A stretch of 64,000 bases of DNA from Pseudaminobacter soli (ex Li et al. 2025). Its GTDB lineage: Bacteria; Pseudomonadota; Alphaproteobacteria; Rhizobiales; Rhizobiaceae. Position numbers and translations under genes: made by a program. Under the pieces are notes generated by a model. That model was not told where the DNA came from and ran no database searches. It saw only the letters and a list, made by a program, of their open reading frames with translations. This document shows, in pieces, positions 17,429-26,227 of the stretch (the stretch's first letter is position 1; the number at the start of each line of letters is the position of its first letter). The stretch is from positions 1 to 64,000 of the forward strand of contig NZ_PXYL01000012.1 in assembly GCF_003012705.1 (NCBI RefSeq), given 5' to 3'.

Positions 17429-18283
17429 ATGTCGGTTCTCAAGAAGATACACGCCACGCTGGACACCATGGCGCCGGCCGACCGGCAGATCGGCCAGTTC
17501 ATCGTCGACAATCCCGACGAGATGCTACGCCTTTCCTCGGCAGCTCTCGCCGAGCAAACCGGCCGCAGCCAGTCGAGCGTCGTCAAATTCTCGCAGAAGC
17601 TGGGCTATCCCGGCTACCAGCAGCTCAAGCTCGCCGTCAGCGAGGCCAAGGCCCAGCAATGGCAGGCGCCAGAAGGCATGGTGCATGGCAGCATCGAGCG
17701 CGGCGACGCCTATCTGACCGTGATGCAGAAGCTGATCGCCAGCAAGCTCGCCTCCATGCAGCAGACCATGTCGGTGAACAGCGAGCAGACCATCGGCAAG
17801 GTGCTCGAACTGCTCGACAAGGCCGAGCGCATTCACCTCGCCGGCGTCAGTGCCTCGGCGCTGGTGGCGCGCGATTTCTCGATCAAGCTGATGAAGCTCG
17901 GCCGCAACGTGCTGCAGGACAATGACAGCCATGTGCAGCTTGCCAACGCGTCATCGCTAGGGCCGAAGGACGTGATGTTCGCGCTCTCGCATTCGGGCAC
18001 GAGCATCGAGACGCTACGGATCGCCGAACTTGCCAAGGCACGGGGAGCCAAGGTGGTGGTGGTCACCTCGCTCAAGGACAACCCGCTGGGCGCGATCGCC
18101 GATGTCGTGCTCCATTCGGTCGGCGACGACGACGGCGTGCGTTCTTCGTCGATCACCGTCCGCGACGCGCAGCTTGCCCTGACGGACCTGCTGTTCATTC
18201 TCTTGGTGCAGCGCCAGCCCAACGCCAATGAGCACATCCACGACAGCGAAACAGCGGTGAGCGCGCTCAAGGTTGACTGGTGA
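17429..18283 (+). CDS. RpiR/MurR-family transcriptional regulator
   Basis: The 284-residue protein has the N-terminal RpiR helix-turn-helix (residues 1-77; LAEQTGRSQSSVVKFSQKLGYPGYQQLK is the DNA-reading part) and a C-terminal SIS domain (about 125-265; IHLAGVSASALVARDFSIKL and MFALSHSGTSIETLRIAE bind a phosphosugar in this family). MurR of E. coli and B. subtilis, which answers MurNAc-6-phosphate, has the same build. Divergent from the MurA paralog and next to a GGAAT-N5-ATTCC palindrome, it very likely controls the whole recycling cluster and perhaps itself. MurNAc-6-P or GlcNAc-6-P is the likely effector, by inference. Confidence 0.9.
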   Translation: MSVLKKIHATLDTMAPADRQIGQFIVDNPDEMLRLSSAALAEQTGRSQSSVVKFSQKLGYPGYQQLKLAVSEAKAQQWQAPEGMVHGSIERGDAYLTVMQKLIASKLASMQQTMSVNSEQTIGKVLELLDKAERIHLAGVSASALVARDFSIKLMKLGRNVLQDNDSHVQLANASSLGPKDVMFALSHSGTSIETLRIAELAKARGAKVVVVTSLKDNPLGAIADVVLHSVGDDDGVRSSSITVRDAQLALTDLLFILLVQRQPNANEHIHDSETAVSALKVDW

Positions 18284-18292
18284 CATTGGCAC

Positions 18293-18314
18293 GCGCTGGG
18301 TGGCCGCCCAGCGC
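18293..18314. terminator. Hairpin between convergent rpiR and aldehyde dehydrogenase genes
   Basis: GCGCTGGG (18293-18300) and CCCAGCGC (18307-18314) form an 8-bp GC-rich stem around six bases, ten bases after the rpiR stop and 20 before the dehydrogenase stop. No T-run follows on either strand, so it may only be a processing or weak termination signal. Confidence 0.4.
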
Positions 18315-18334
18315 GCGCTTCGTTGCGGAGAAGA

Positions 18335-20722
18335 TCACTCTCCGTAAGGCACCCAGATGTTCTTCACCTGGGTTGCGCGGCGCAGGAATTCCCGGCCCTG
18401 GCCATCGCTTGACGTCCAGTCGCGCGAACCGCCGATCCAGACCGGCTTGAGATTTCCTGCGGATGCGGCCTCGATGGTGGCCGCGTCGGTGGTCGAGCCG
18501 AAGTCCCAAAGTGCTGCGACTTCGTCGTGCTCGGCCAGCGTCTTGGCAAGGCTTGCCGTCTCGCCGGTGACGATGCTGACCACGCCAGCCGGCACGTCGC
18601 TGGTATCGAGCAGCTGGTAGAAATCGGTCGCCGCAAGCGGGTAGCGGGCCGACGGAACGGCGACCACGCGGTTGCCGACGGCGAGCGCCGGCATCAGCAG
18701 CGAGACGAAACCGAGCAGCGGCGTCTCGTCCGGGCAGACGATGCCCATGATGCCGAAGGGCTCGTTCATTGCCAGCGTCACATGCCGCGACTTGGTGGCG
18801 TGCACCGCGCCGTCATATTTGTCGGCAAAGCCGGCGTAGAAGAAGGCCCGGCGGATCGTCGTTGCCACCTCCTCTGCCGCATCCTTCGCGGACGCGCCCG
18901 TCATCGCGCGCAACCGCGCCTCGAATTCGGCCGCGCGGGCCGAGAGGTTCTCGGCGATGTAATAGAGGATCTGCGCCCGGTTGTGGCCGGTCGCAGCGCC
19001 CCAGCTTCCCGCCTTGGCCGCTGCCTCGACGGCGTTGCGGATGTCCTTGCGGTTGCCGAGGCCGGCGAGGCCGACCGTCTTGCCAGACGGGTTCGTCACG
19101 GCATAGCTGTAGCCGGAATCCGGCCGTGCCTGCTTGCCGCCGATATAGAGCTTGGCCGTGCGGTCGATGGGCTCGGCGGAAGCAGCGATTGCGGTAGGCG
19201 ACGGTGCTGCATTGAGCTGCGGCTTGCCGGTCTTTGCGCTCTTAGCCGGCTTGCCATGGCCCGGCACCAGATATTCGTAGAGCCCTTCAAGCCCGCCCTC
19301 GCGCCCGAAACCGCTTTCGCGATAGCCGCCGAAGCCGGCCGCCGCATCGAAGAGATTGGTGGCGTTGATCCACACCACGCCGGCCTTTACCCGCGCGGCG
19401 AGATCGAGGCTGCGGTTGATGTTCTCCGACCAGATCGAGGCGGCCAGGCCGAAGCGCGTGTTGTTGGCCAGCGCCACCGCCTCGTCCGGCGTGCGGAAGG
19501 TCATGGCGACCAACACCGGCCCAAAAATCTCGACGGTCGCAACCGTGGATGCCGGCTCCACGCCGGTCATCAGTGTCGGCGGGAAGAAGCAGCCCTTGGC
19601 CGGCATCGGGATCGAGGGCTGGAAAACCTCCGCGCCCTCCTGCCTGCCCTTGGCGACAAGCGCGCCGATGCGCTCGAGCTGTTCGGTCGAGACGACCGCG
19701 CCGATGTCGGTGGACTTGTCGAGCGGATCGCCGACCCGCAGCGTCGCCATGCGGGCCCGCAGCTTGGCGTAGCACTTTTCCGCGATCCCCTCCTGCACCA
19801 GCAGGCGCGAACCCGCGCAGCAGACCTCGCCCTGGTTGAACCAGATGGCGTCCACCAGTCCCTCGACGGCACTGTCGAGATCGGCGTCCTCGAAGACGAT
19901 GAAGGGCGACTTGCCGCCGAGCTCCAGCGACAGCTTCTTGCCCGAGCCGGCCGTCGTGCGGCGGATGATGCGGCCGACCTCGGTCGAGCCGGTGAAGGCG
20001 ACCTTGGCGACGCCCGGATGGCCGACCAGCGCGGCACCCGTCTCGCCCTCGCCGGTGACGATGTTGACCACGCCGTCCGGCAGGCCGGCTTCCCGGCAGA
20101 TCTCGGCAAAGGCAAGTGCCGTCAGTGGCGTCTGCTCGGCCGGCTTCAGCACCACCGTGTTGCCGGCGGCGAGCGCCGGCGCGATCTTCCAGGCCAGCAT
20201 CAGCAGCGGAAAATTCCAGGGGATGACCTGGCCGCACACGCCGACCGGCTGGTAGCCGGGAAGCTCGCTTTCGATCAGCTCGGCCCAGCCGGCATGGTGA
20301 TAAAAGTGGCGGGCGACCAGCGGGATATCTATGTCGCGGCTTTCGCGGATCGGCTTGCCATTGTCCATCGATTCCAGAACGGCCAGGAAGCGCTCGCGCT
20401 TCTGGATATGGCGGGCCAGCGCATAAAGATGCCGCGCCCGCTCGTGGCCGGCAAGTTTCGACCAGCTCTTGAAGGCACGCGTCGCAGCAGTCACGGCGCG
20501 GTCGACGTCGTCGGCCGTGCCACGTGCCACGCGGGCAAGTTTCGCGCCATTGGCCGGGCTGGTCACCTCGAAGCTTGCGCCTGCCGACGGATCGGTGAAC
20601 TTGCCGTCGATGAAGTGGCCGAAGCCCCCTTCATGCTGCCCGAGCCAGGCGATGACGTGCTCGTTGCTTTCGGGCGACGGACCATATTCCATGGTTTGCA
20701 GGATATCCTTGATGAGGGCCAT
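18335..20722 (-). CDS. Two-domain aldehyde dehydrogenase, ALDH16-like
   Basis: A 795-residue protein with two aldehyde dehydrogenase domains. The first (about 35-505) has all catalytic parts: PWNFP (Asn170), LELGGKSPFIVF (Glu267) and FNQGEVCCAGSR (Cys301 in the GQxC position). The second (about 525-795) keeps the fold but has no FxNxGQxC motif and lacks the catalytic Cys, as in ALDH16 proteins, where the extra domain caps the dimer. It lies 11 bases after deoC on the same strand, so the likely job is oxidation of the acetaldehyde made by DeoC to acetate with NAD. Other aldehydes are possible. Confidence 0.88.
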   Translation of the reverse strand: MALIKDILQTMEYGPSPESNEHVIAWLGQHEGGFGHFIDGKFTDPSAGASFEVTSPANGAKLARVARGTADDVDRAVTAATRAFKSWSKLAGHERARHLYALARHIQKRERFLAVLESMDNGKPIRESRDIDIPLVARHFYHHAGWAELIESELPGYQPVGVCGQVIPWNFPLLMLAWKIAPALAAGNTVVLKPAEQTPLTALAFAEICREAGLPDGVVNIVTGEGETGAALVGHPGVAKVAFTGSTEVGRIIRRTTAGSGKKLSLELGGKSPFIVFEDADLDSAVEGLVDAIWFNQGEVCCAGSRLLVQEGIAEKCYAKLRARMATLRVGDPLDKSTDIGAVVSTEQLERIGALVAKGRQEGAEVFQPSIPMPAKGCFFPPTLMTGVEPASTVATVEIFGPVLVAMTFRTPDEAVALANNTRFGLAASIWSENINRSLDLAARVKAGVVWINATNLFDAAAGFGGYRESGFGREGGLEGLYEYLVPGHGKPAKSAKTGKPQLNAAPSPTAIAASAEPIDRTAKLYIGGKQARPDSGYSYAVTNPSGKTVGLAGLGNRKDIRNAVEAAAKAGSWGAATGHNRAQILYYIAENLSARAAEFEARLRAMTGASAKDAAEEVATTIRRAFFYAGFADKYDGAVHATKSRHVTLAMNEPFGIMGIVCPDETPLLGFVSLLMPALAVGNRVVAVPSARYPLAATDFYQLLDTSDVPAGVVSIVTGETASLAKTLAEHDEVAALWDFGSTTDAATIEAASAGNLKPVWIGGSRDWTSSDGQGREFLRRATQVKNIWVPYGE

Positions 20723-20733
20723 GGGTGTCTCTT

Positions 20734-21690
20734 TCAGGCGAGCGGGTGCCGGTAGGCGGCGGAATAGCGGCCGGTAACGAAGTGTTCGAGCTGGCGCTCG
20801 ATGTCGCCCAGAAGCGAACTTGCACCGATGCGGAACAGGTCGGGCTCCAGCCAGCGCCGGCCGAGCTCCTCCTTCATCAGGAACAGCCAGTTCATCGCGT
20901 CCTTGGCGGTCTTGAGGCCGCCGGCCGGCTTGAAGCCGATCTTGAAGCCGGTCTCCTCGCCATAGTCGCGGAGCGCCCGCAGCATGACGAGGCTGACCGG
21001 CAGCGTGGCGTTGACGTCTTCCTTGCCGGTCGAGGTCTTGATGAAGTCGGCGCCGGCCTGCATTGCCACCATCGAGGCCTTGTAGACATTGCGCAGCGTC
21101 TTCAGGTCGCCGGTGGCCAGGATCGCCTTCAGATGCGCCGCCCCGCAGGCCTCGCGCATCGCCGCGACCTCGTCATAGAGCGCCTGCCAGTCCTGGCTGA
21201 AGACGAGTTGTCGGTTGATGACGATGTCGATCTCATGCGCGCCCTGATCCACCGCATAGCGAATTTCGGCAAGCCGCTGCGGCAGCGGGGTCAAACCTGC
21301 CGGAAAGCCCGTTGCGACCGAGGCCACCGGAATGCCGGAGCCGGCCAGTGCCTTGACCGCGGCGGGCACCATGGCCGGGTAGACGCAGACCGCGCCCACC
21401 TTGGGCGGCGCGTCCGTCAGCCCCAGGCCCTCGACAAGTTCGTCGCTCAGCGGGCGCATCGCCTTGGCGCACAGCCGTTGCACGCGGCCGGGCGTGTCGT
21501 CGCCGGCAAGCGTGGTCAGGTCGATGCAGGTCAGCGCCTTCACCAGCCACGCCGCCTGATATTCCTTCTTCACCGAGCGGCGGGTGGGAAGCGTCGCGGC
21601 ACGCCGCTCCACCGCGCTCAGATTGACCTGAACCGCCTCGAAAGCCTCGGTCCGAAGCGGGATTCCGTCATTGCGCTGAAAGTTTTCCAT
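20734..21690 (-). CDS. deoC: Deoxyribose-phosphate aldolase
   Basis: DeoC splits 2-deoxyribose-5-phosphate into acetaldehyde and glyceraldehyde-3-phosphate. The 318-residue protein shows VASVATGFPAG, EIDIVINRQL and the Schiff-base Lys218 in DFIKTSTGK, with the second active-site Lys in FKPAGGL. It is of the long type (about 320 residues). ATG 21690 is preferred; a GTG at 21711 also fits the frame. With the downstream dehydrogenase it forms a two-gene unit, divergent from the DeoR-type regulator. No nucleoside phosphorylases or deoxyribokinase are in the window. Confidence 0.93.
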   Translation of the reverse strand: MENFQRNDGIPLRTEAFEAVQVNLSAVERRAATLPTRRSVKKEYQAAWLVKALTCIDLTTLAGDDTPGRVQRLCAKAMRPLSDELVEGLGLTDAPPKVGAVCVYPAMVPAAVKALAGSGIPVASVATGFPAGLTPLPQRLAEIRYAVDQGAHEIDIVINRQLVFSQDWQALYDEVAAMREACGAAHLKAILATGDLKTLRNVYKASMVAMQAGADFIKTSTGKEDVNATLPVSLVMLRALRDYGEETGFKIGFKPAGGLKTAKDAMNWLFLMKEELGRRWLEPDLFRIGASSLLGDIERQLEHFVTGRYSAAYRHPLA

Positions 21691-21808
21691 ACGCTGCGTC
21701 GATTGATCCACGGATAGTGCCCGTCCTGTGATTTCGGCTTGCAGCCCGCGCTGGCGGCCCGGCAGTCGATTTGTTAGAATTCAATCATTATGTTTGGATC
21801 GTTTCATA

Positions 21809-21827
21809 TTGACGTGTAAACTGTCAA
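21809..21827. promoter_or_regulatory. Inverted repeat between deoC and deoR
   Basis: TTGAC (21809-21813) and GTCAA (21823-21827) form an inverted repeat with a nine-base centre, 22 bases before the deoR start in an AT-rich stretch (21775-21825). It is a reasonable DeoR operator and may also serve as -35 material for deoR. Only one copy is seen. Confidence 0.4.
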
Positions 21828-21849
21828 GGTGCGCTGCACCGGAGGACGC

Positions 21850-22575
21850 ATGAGCAGGACGGGATACAGGGACGAGCGGCTGGAAGCGCTGGGCGCGATG
21901 CTGGAGCGCGAGGGCGTTTTGCGGCTGCGCGACGCCGCCGTGCGGCTCGGTGTCTCGGAAATGACGGTTCGCCGCGACATCACCGAAGCGCGCGACCGCT
22001 TCACCTGCCTTGGCGGCCACATCGTCGGCGCGCTCGACGGGCTGGCGGGCAGCGACTACGTGCTGGACCAGGAAAAGGACAGCCATGCCGCGGCCAAGGC
22101 AGCCGCCTGCGCGCGAGCCGTGAAGCTGATCGAGGAAGACGACACGATCTTCATCGATTGCGGCACCACGACGCCGCATCTGGCCGCACGCATTCCCGAA
22201 GACATGCGGCTGACGGCGATCTGCTATTCGATGAACGTCGCCGAGATCCTGTGCCACCGCAAGAACATCCGGCTGATCGTGCTGGGGGGCCTGTATCATC
22301 CAGCCGCCGCCTCGTTCTCGGGCGAGGAAGGGCTGGAGACGCTGAAGCGCCTCAACCTCAACAAGGCCTTCATCTCGGCCGGCGGCGTGCATGAGACGCG
22401 CGGCGTGACCTGCTCTCATTTCCACGAGGTGCCGATCAAGCAGACGGCCATCGAGCGCGCGCTCGAATGCCATCTCGTGGTCGATGCCAGCAAGTTCGGC
22501 AAGGTGCGGCCGGCGCATTTCGCCGAGATCGGCGCCTTCACCTCGATCATCTCGGACCAGCCGCAACCCGTTTAG
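21850..22575 (+). CDS. deoR: DeoR-family transcriptional regulator of the deo genes
   Basis: A 241-residue repressor. The N-terminal DeoR-type helix-turn-helix reads LRLRDAAVRLGVSEMTVRRDI; the C-terminal DeoRC sugar-phosphate domain contains FIDCGTTTPHLAARI, LIVLGGLYHPAAASFSG and VVDASKFGKVRP. Divergent from deoC, it should repress the aldolase-dehydrogenase pair and respond to deoxyribose-5-phosphate, as E. coli DeoR does; the effector is inferred. GGAGG seven bases before ATG 21850 fixes the start. Confidence 0.88.
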   Translation: MSRTGYRDERLEALGAMLEREGVLRLRDAAVRLGVSEMTVRRDITEARDRFTCLGGHIVGALDGLAGSDYVLDQEKDSHAAAKAAACARAVKLIEEDDTIFIDCGTTTPHLAARIPEDMRLTAICYSMNVAEILCHRKNIRLIVLGGLYHPAAASFSGEEGLETLKRLNLNKAFISAGGVHETRGVTCSHFHEVPIKQTAIERALECHLVVDASKFGKVRPAHFAEIGAFTSIISDQPQPV

Positions 22576-22671
22576 GCCGCTGCCCGCCTCGAAAATTGTC
22601 TCGCCTTGCGCCGACAATACGGGCAAGCTTGCCGCGCAGGTTGCATGAGACACGGATGCGAGGGCAAGCCC

Positions 22672-23979
22672 ATGTCCGAGACGCCGCAAGGACATCATGT
22701 CGTGATCGTGGGCGCCGGCTTCGGCGGCCTTGAGGCCATCCGGCGCCTAAAAGGCTCGGGCGCGCGCATAACCGTCATCGACCGCCGCAACCACCATTTG
22801 TTCCAGCCCCTGCTCTACCAGGTCGCGACCGCCACGCTGGCGACCTCCGAGATAGCCTGGCCGATCCGCCACCTGTTTGCCAACCGGCCGGACGTCACCA
22901 CGATCCTGGGCGAGGTCGTCGGCGTCGATCCCGACAGGCACGTGGTGAAACTCGAGGACGGCAGCGAGATTTCCTACGACACGCTGGTGCTCGCCACCGG
23001 CGCCCGCCACGCCTATTTCGGCCATGACGAGTGGGAAGAAGTCGCCCCGGGGCTCAAATCGCTCGAGGATGCGGTGAAGCTCAGGCGGCGCATATTGCTC
23101 GCCTTCGAATGGGCCGAACGGGAGACCGATCCGGCGCGGCGCGAGGCGCTGCTCACCTTCGTCATCATCGGCGGCGGCCCGACCGGCGTCGAAATGGCCG
23201 GCACAATCGCCGAGCTGGCGCATGTCACGCTGAAGGACGACTACCGGCGGATCGATCCGCGCAAGGCGCGCATCGTCCTTATCGAAGCCGGCCCGCGCCT
23301 GCTGCCCGCCTTCCCCGAGGATCTCTCGGACTATGCCGCAAAAGCGCTGCGCTCGCTCGGCGTCGAGGTGATGCTCGGAGAGGCGGTCAGCTCCTGTGAC
23401 TTGAAGGGCGTCGTCTATGACGGCAAGCACCTGGCTGCCGCGACGCTCGTCTGGGCAGCCGGCGTTGCGGCATCCCCCGCCGCGCAGTGGGTTGGCGCGC
23501 CGGCCGACCGCGCCGGCCGCGTCATCGTCGAGCAGGACCTCACCGTGCCCGGCCATCCGGATATCTTCGTCATCGGCGACACCGCACTCTCCAAGGCGCC
23601 CGACGGCAGCCCGGTGCCGGGCATTGCCCCTGCGGCCAAGCAGCAGGGCACTCATGTCGCCGACACCATCCGCGCCCGGCTCAAGGGCGACACCAAGCCG
23701 CGTCCGTTCCGCTACAAGCATGCCGGCAACCTCGCCACCATCGGAAAGAGGCTGGCCGTCATCGATTTCGGCTGGACCAAGCTGCGCGGCGCGCTCGCCT
23801 GGTGGATATGGGGCATCGCCCACATCTTCTTCCTCATCGGCGTGCGCAACCGGCTGAGCGTGGCGCTCAACTGGCTCTGGATTCACACCACTGGCCAGCG
23901 CAGCGCACTGCTGATCACACAGGGCCGCTCGGCGACGAGCTCAAAGGCCAAGCGAAGCCGCGCCGACAACGCGCCGTGA
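22672..23979 (+). CDS. ndh: Type II NADH dehydrogenase
   Basis: A 435-residue flavoprotein that passes electrons from NADH to quinone without pumping protons. FAD-binding GAGFGG is at 14-19; the NADH-binding repeat is VIIGGGPTGVEMAGTIAEL; IFVIGDTA is the second FAD contact. The C-terminal LAWWIWGIAHIFFLIGVRNRL is the amphipathic membrane anchor with the quinone site. ATG 22672 begins MSETPQGHHVVIVGAGF, the normal N-terminus. Its last 39 bases overlap the 3' end of the convergent DUF2478 gene. Confidence 0.9.
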   Translation: MSETPQGHHVVIVGAGFGGLEAIRRLKGSGARITVIDRRNHHLFQPLLYQVATATLATSEIAWPIRHLFANRPDVTTILGEVVGVDPDRHVVKLEDGSEISYDTLVLATGARHAYFGHDEWEEVAPGLKSLEDAVKLRRRILLAFEWAERETDPARREALLTFVIIGGGPTGVEMAGTIAELAHVTLKDDYRRIDPRKARIVLIEAGPRLLPAFPEDLSDYAAKALRSLGVEVMLGEAVSSCDLKGVVYDGKHLAAATLVWAAGVAASPAAQWVGAPADRAGRVIVEQDLTVPGHPDIFVIGDTALSKAPDGSPVPGIAPAAKQQGTHVADTIRARLKGDTKPRPFRYKHAGNLATIGKRLAVIDFGWTKLRGALAWWIWGIAHIFFLIGVRNRLSVALNWLWIHTTGQRSALLITQGRSATSSKAKRSRADNAP

Positions 23980-24492
23980 CAGGGCCGCGCGCAGCCAGGC
24001 TTCCACCGCTTCCAATTCCGCCGGCAGCACGACGAAGAGCGGATCGGCGAAATCCGCCCATGCCTGGCGGAACATCGGCGAGACGGATGTGAGGATCGGC
24101 ACTTCCGCTTCCATCGCCGCGACGAAGGCAGGAACCAGCCCCTCATTGCCCATTTCGAGCTTGCCGAACTTGCTGAGCACCACGAGGTCGCAGCCTGCCG
24201 CAATGTCGCGCCTGACGGCCTCGCTGGCAGCGGCAGCGCCCGAGCCTTCCAGCTGGCAGGCCATGGAGCCCGCGCCGAGGTCCTGGAAGATCGGATAGCA
24301 GTTGCCGTCGACGATGCTGCGCAGCCGGCCGCCATCGCTGCGCTTCCAATCCGTGAGCTCGTGGCCTTCCTCGATCATGCCGGCAATGCGCAAGGTCGGT
24401 CGCCAGCGCCCGACGAGCGCATCGAACATCTGCTGGATGACGGCGCTCAATGCACCCTGCACCACGGCGATCGGCTTTTCGGTCGGCTCCAT
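23941..24492 (-). CDS. DUF2478 domain protein
   Basis: A 183-residue protein of DUF2478, a family found in rhizobia, often near molybdate genes, and related in fold to P-loop nucleoside triphosphatases. Visible blocks are VVQGALSAVIQQMF (in the place of a Walker A loop), RIAGMIEEG, and CDLVVLSKFGKLEMGNEGL, which recalls the DxxVxxKFG motif of MobB/THEP1-type proteins. The canonical GxxGxGK loop is not seen. The start has AGGAGG nine bases upstream. No molybdenum gene is in the window, so the job stays open. Confidence 0.75.
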   Translation of the reverse strand: MEPTEKPIAVVQGALSAVIQQMFDALVGRWRPTLRIAGMIEEGHELTDWKRSDGGRLRSIVDGNCYPIFQDLGAGSMACQLEGSGAAAASEAVRRDIAAGCDLVVLSKFGKLEMGNEGLVPAFVAAMEAEVPILTSVSPMFRQAWADFADPLFVVLPAELEAVEAWLRAALSRRVVGAASLGL

Positions 24493-24906
24493 GGCGACCC
24501 TCCTGGCGGTTCCGCACCCGCCTTGACGAAGCGTCGGCAGGAGATCGCGGCCTCAAATCTCTAGCGCTTCGGGCGAAGCGGTTGAAGAGTTCTCCGATTT
24601 CGATCCATGGCCCCGGGAAAACCTGCGACATCGTGTCCCTGCGTCAAGCAGCAGGACGCGGCCGGTTGACAATCTTTACCCGGTTCTGGACCATACCCAT
24701 TGTCGCAAAGGGCGGCGGAGTATGCAAAACCTGCCCGATGCGAGCCCCATGTGGCGCTTCAGCCGGGACGAGATGCCGGGCCCAGCCTGAAAGTTCGAGT
24801 CACCAACTGTGATAACAGCGCAGCATGGCGTGCCGCGAACATTTGTGGCAAAAGCATGGCGCGTTTCGACGCAATCTTTCAATTCCTACCTCAACAAGGG
24901 AAAATG
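24493..24906. other. Upstream region of the glutamate/leucine dehydrogenase gene
   Basis: The 414 bases hold the divergent start signals of the DUF2478 gene and the dehydrogenase. TTGACA at 24666-24671 is a candidate -35 for the latter. A 22-codon open frame (24722-24790) has GGCGGAG just upstream and could be a leader peptide, but nothing else supports it. No RNA gene recognised. Confidence 0.35.
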
Positions 24907-26172
24907 ATGTCCGAAGACAGTCTTCTCGATAATGCTCTGGTCCGCCTCGACGAGGCCGCCGCACACCTGAACATCGACGCCGATGTCATCGAGAAACTGA
25001 AATTCCCGCGAGAAACCACCAAAGTTCGTCTGATGATCCGCATGGACGACGGATCACGAAAATCGTTCCTGGCATGGCGATGCCGATATGACGACACGCG
25101 CGGGCCCACCAAGGGCGGCATTCGCTATCATCCCGATGCGACGATCGACGAGGTCGAGACGCTGGCCTTCTGGATGACCTTCAAATGCGCCGTGATGAAC
25201 CTGCCCTATGGCGGTGGCAAGGGCGCCGTGCAGGTCGATCCGCGCAAGCTTTCCAAGGCCGAGCTGGAGCGCCTGTCGCGCTCCTATATCCAGGCTTTCG
25301 CCCGCATCATCGGCCCCGACCGCGACATCCCGGCGCCGGACGTCTACACCAACTCCATGATCATGGGCTGGATGGCCGATGAATATGCGCAGATCGTCGG
25401 CCAGGCCGAGCCTGCGGTGATCACCGGCAAGCCGATCGCACTCGGCGGCTCGCTGGGACGCGGCGACGCCACGGCGCGCGGCGGCTACTACCTCGTGCGG
25501 CACCTCGCCAAGGACCTGGGCCTGGCCGCCAGCATGCGCGTGGCCGTGCAGGGTTTTGGCAATGCCGGCCAGCACATCGCCCGCCTGCTCGCCTCCGACG
25601 GCCACAAGATCGTTGCGGTTTCGGACTCCGAAGGCGCGGTCTACGCGCCCGGCGGCCTCAACCTCGACGCGCTGTTCACGGCCAAGGATGAAGGCCACTC
25701 GGTGGTTTCGACCGTCGGCCAGCACGGCCACGAGGCGCTTTCGGCCAACGACCTCGTCGGCGTCGACTGCGAACTCCTGGTTCCGGCAGCACTCGAGAAC
25801 ATGATCCACGAAGGCAATGCGGCTTCGGTGAAGGCCAAGCTGGTGCTCGAGCTCGCCAACGGCCCGGTGACCCCGGAAGCAGACGAGATCCTGGCCCAGA
25901 ACGGCGTGATCGTGCTGCCCGACATCCTGGCCAATGCCGGCGGCGTGACCGTGTCCTACTTCGAGTGGGTGCAGAACCGCCAGGGCTACTACTGGACCGT
26001 CGAGGAGATCCACGTTCGCCTGCGCACCATTATGGAGCGCGAGGGCCAGTCGATCTGGGACATTTCCCGCTCGAAGGACGTCACCATGCGCACGGCGGCT
26101 TATGTGCATGCACTGAGCCGTCTCGCCGAGGCCATCGAGGCCCACGGTACGCAGAACTTCTTCATCAGCTGA
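24907..26172 (+). CDS. Glu/Leu/Phe/Val dehydrogenase
   Basis: A 421-residue amino-acid dehydrogenase of the GDH type. It carries the substrate-binding GGGKGAVQVDP with the catalytic-region Lys, MDDGSRKSFLAWRCRYDD and TKGGIRYHP in the N-terminal domain, and the Rossmann motif VQGFGNAGQHIARLL in the NAD-binding domain. It interconverts glutamate (or a branched-chain amino acid) and the 2-oxo acid plus ammonia. The two ATGs at 24904 and 24907 both follow AAGGG; the frame is open much further up, but without family similarity. Convergent with the sigma-factor gene across a hairpin. Confidence 0.92.
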   Translation: MSEDSLLDNALVRLDEAAAHLNIDADVIEKLKFPRETTKVRLMIRMDDGSRKSFLAWRCRYDDTRGPTKGGIRYHPDATIDEVETLAFWMTFKCAVMNLPYGGGKGAVQVDPRKLSKAELERLSRSYIQAFARIIGPDRDIPAPDVYTNSMIMGWMADEYAQIVGQAEPAVITGKPIALGGSLGRGDATARGGYYLVRHLAKDLGLAASMRVAVQGFGNAGQHIARLLASDGHKIVAVSDSEGAVYAPGGLNLDALFTAKDEGHSVVSTVGQHGHEALSANDLVGVDCELLVPAALENMIHEGNAASVKAKLVLELANGPVTPEADEILAQNGVIVLPDILANAGGVTVSYFEWVQNRQGYYWTVEEIHVRLRTIMEREGQSIWDISRSKDVTMRTAAYVHALSRLAEAIEAHGTQNFFIS

Positions 26173-26193
26173 TCTGTATTTTGCAAACAAGTC

Positions 26194-26217
26194 TCTCCCC
26201 GTCTCGCGACGGGGAGA
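26194..26217. terminator. Convergent terminator hairpin
   Basis: TCTCCCCGTC (26194-26203) and GACGGGGAGA (26208-26217) form a perfect 10-bp stem with loop TCGC between the dehydrogenase and sigma-factor stops. On the minus strand it is followed by CTTGTTTGC, a modest T-rich tail, so it probably ends the sigma-factor message and perhaps both. Confidence 0.7.
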
Positions 26218-26227
26218 AACACTGCGC

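Noticed and set aside
18527-20755. 742-codon open frame on the plus strand, opposite the aldehyde dehydrogenase gene
   Set aside because: It is the antisense of a clear two-domain dehydrogenase; its product is rich in Arg, Gly and His with no domain, as expected for a high-GC shadow frame.
24722-24790. 22-codon possible leader peptide before the Glu/Leu dehydrogenase
   Set aside because: A ribosome site is present, but there is no run of regulatory codons, no attenuator hairpin and no known precedent.
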